Source: Planococcus chinensis (lineage in GTDB: Bacteria; Bacillota; Bacilli; Bacillales_A; Planococcaceae). From it: a stretch of DNA of 62,858 bases. Below, one piece after another: positions 62,163 through 62,858 of this stretch. The stretch is from assembly GCF_020071995.1 (NCBI RefSeq), contig NZ_JABWTK010000015.1, forward strand, positions 1 through 62,858, in the 5' to 3' direction. Under the pieces are notes generated by a model that worked only from the letters and a program-made list of their open reading frames with translations, ran no database searches and was not told where the DNA came from. Both the position numbers and the translations under genes were made by a program. Positions within the stretch are counted from its first letter, which is position 1. The number at the start of each line of letters is the position of its first letter.

Positions 62163-62699
62163 ATGGAAAGTTTATATGCAGAATACAACCGCTATATTTA
62201 TCATCTATGTTTGAAATTGACCCGCAATAAAGCTGAAGCGGAGGACTTGATGCAGGAAGTTTGGCTGAAAGTTGTGCGCTATGAGTCATCGATTCAGGAA
62301 GTGGATCATTTGAAAGCTTGGTTGACGACAATCTGTATGAACACTTTCCGTGACCGCTACCGCAAAAATGTACGCCGCAGCAAGCATGTGGCTTACCAGC
62401 CGGAAGGCTTGGATGTATCCCTTCTTGATTTGATCCCTTCTGACGAAGCGGGTGTATCTGAAATTTTGGAGCAGCAGGATGTTTCTGTGATGATCCGCCA
62501 CAAAATTTCTGAGCTGGATTCAATTTACCGTACCACGATTCTTTATTTCTACGTTCATCAATTGTCGCTGATTGAAATTGCGGAAGCGATGAAAGTATCG
62601 ATCGGCACCGTGAAATCCCGTTTGTTCCGGGGCAAGCAGCGCCTTAAAGATATGCTGCTGGAAGATGCACGCACGCGCGAATATGTTCAAATCGCTTAA
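62163..62699 (+). CDS. ECF-type RNA polymerase sigma factor
   Basis: The 178-residue protein has sigma region 2 (about 6-70, YNRYIYHLCLKLTRNKAEAEDLMQEVW) and region 4 (about 115-165, RTTILYFYVHQLSLIEIAEAM then VSIGTVKSRLFRGKQRL). Region 3 is absent, as in ECF sigmas. It redirects RNA polymerase to stress-type promoters. GGACGGAGG precedes the ATG at 62163. An anti-sigma gene is usually the next gene, but here an IS3-like start follows within 120 bases. Confidence 0.92.
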   Translation: MESLYAEYNRYIYHLCLKLTRNKAEAEDLMQEVWLKVVRYESSIQEVDHLKAWLTTICMNTFRDRYRKNVRRSKHVAYQPEGLDVSLLDLIPSDEAGVSEILEQQDVSVMIRHKISELDSIYRTTILYFYVHQLSLIEIAEAMKVSIGTVKSRLFRGKQRLKDMLLEDARTREYVQIA

Positions 62700-62750
62700 T
62701 TTAATGAAACCCATCCAACCAGCTGAGCGTTCTAGACTAACATAATTAAA

Positions 62751-62858
62751 TGGGACAATATAAAACACCTTCGAGATGGTACACTTTTAATAAGTACACA
62801 AATCGGAGGTGTTTTTGCATGAGCAAAAACGTATATTCAAGCGAAATTAAATGGGCTG
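62751..62858 (+). mobile_element. IS3-family element, left end (truncated by window edge)
   Basis: TGGGACAATATAAAACACC may be the start of the terminal repeat, since IS3 ends begin with TG. A TACACTTTTAATAAGTACAC inverted motif and an ORF start follow. The right end is outside the window, so the identity is provisional. Confidence 0.5.
62819..62858 (+). CDS. IS3-family transposase OrfA, N-terminal fragment
   Basis: Only the first 13 codons are visible: MSKNVYSSEIKWA. GGAGGTG precedes the ATG. The opening SSEIKWA resembles IS150/IS3-type OrfA helix-turn-helix proteins. The window ends inside the gene, so intactness and family cannot be confirmed. Confidence 0.5.
   Translation, partial: MSKNVYSSEIKWA

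Noticed and set aside
1..62858. CRISPR arrays, tRNA or rRNA genes
   Set aside because: No regularly spaced identical repeats with unique spacers and no recognisable tRNA or rRNA sequence were seen by eye; a tRNA or CRISPR scan would settle this.

Overview
The window looks like chromosomal DNA of a low-to-mid GC Firmicute of the order Bacillales, most likely Planococcaceae (Planococcus or Planomicrobium type). This is inferred from AGGAGG-type ribosome binding sites, frequent TTG/GTG starts, S-box (SAM-I) riboswitches, a LiaFSR system, an NsrR with the B. subtilis cysteine spacing, and dispersed intergenic repeats of the kind seen in this group. No rRNA, tRNA, CRISPR array or prophage was recognised. 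Most of the window is ordinary core and metabolic gene content. The accessory signal lies in intergenic repeats, small unannotated ORFs, leader structures and an insertion sequence entering at the right edge.

Layout. 0.1-2.5 kb: nitric oxide defence (hmp, divergent nsrR) and a PNPOx-fold protein. 2.6-5.1 kb: EamA transporter, small acidic protein, STAS-domain sensor protein. 5.1-10.6 kb: peptidase T, then a SAM-riboswitch-controlled operon metN-metP-metQ-M20 amidohydrolase read leftward. 10.6-14 kb: PlsY-like acyltransferase and a second SAM-riboswitch operon, metY-metX (acetylhomoserine sulfhydrylation route to methionine). 14-19.3 kb: lipoprotein, HTH protein, EamA transporter, and an OmpR-type response regulator and histidine kinase with a small membrane ORF between them. 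19.4-22.9 kb: leftward liaI-liaH-liaF-liaS-liaR envelope stress operon (liaG absent). 23-27.5 kb: metallophosphoesterase, DedA protein, 2-hydroxyacid dehydrogenase, VOC protein, TrhO. 27.4-28.5 kb: MerR-TipAS regulator coupled to a small zinc-ribbon ORF. 28.7-32.6 kb: probable lysine catabolic operon (aldehyde dehydrogenase, lysine 6-dehydrogenase, glutaryl-CoA-dehydrogenase-like enzyme). 32.6-33.2 kb: repeat cluster. 33.2-40.4 kb: lipid kinase, AlaX-like editing protein, beta-propeller protein, zinc alcohol dehydrogenase, split ThrE-type exporter. 40.4-49 kb: PAS-GGDEF-EAL protein with a structured leader, CopC/CopD pair, EamA transporter, heterodimeric ABC exporter. 49-62.9 kb: acyltransferase, GNAT protein, YusW-like lipoprotein, kynA, GDPD, DUF2804, DegV, PlsY paralogue, SDR, M20 dipeptidase, CBS/DUF21 protein, YkvI-like transporter, repeat cluster, ECF sigma factor and the start of an IS3-like element.

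How parts work together. Two SAM riboswitches tie methionine uptake (metNPQ) and synthesis (metXY) to the same effector, and the amidohydrolase at the end of the uptake operon suggests salvage of N-acyl sulfur amino acids. NsrR probably represses hmp through a palindrome beside the hmp promoter. LiaR probably autoregulates its operon through an imperfect palindrome upstream of liaI. The lysine genes form a chain from lysine to aminoadipate, plus a glutaryl-CoA step, with the middle enzymes not in this window.

Most interesting leads: the 53-codon membrane ORF between regulator and kinase; the coupled zinc-ribbon ORF; a five-copy 21-bp direct repeat upstream of pepT; double-hairpin elements placed just upstream of two unrelated membrane-transport genes; and a closed, switch-like leader before the c-di-GMP enzyme. 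No wholly novel multi-gene system can be claimed from sequence alone.
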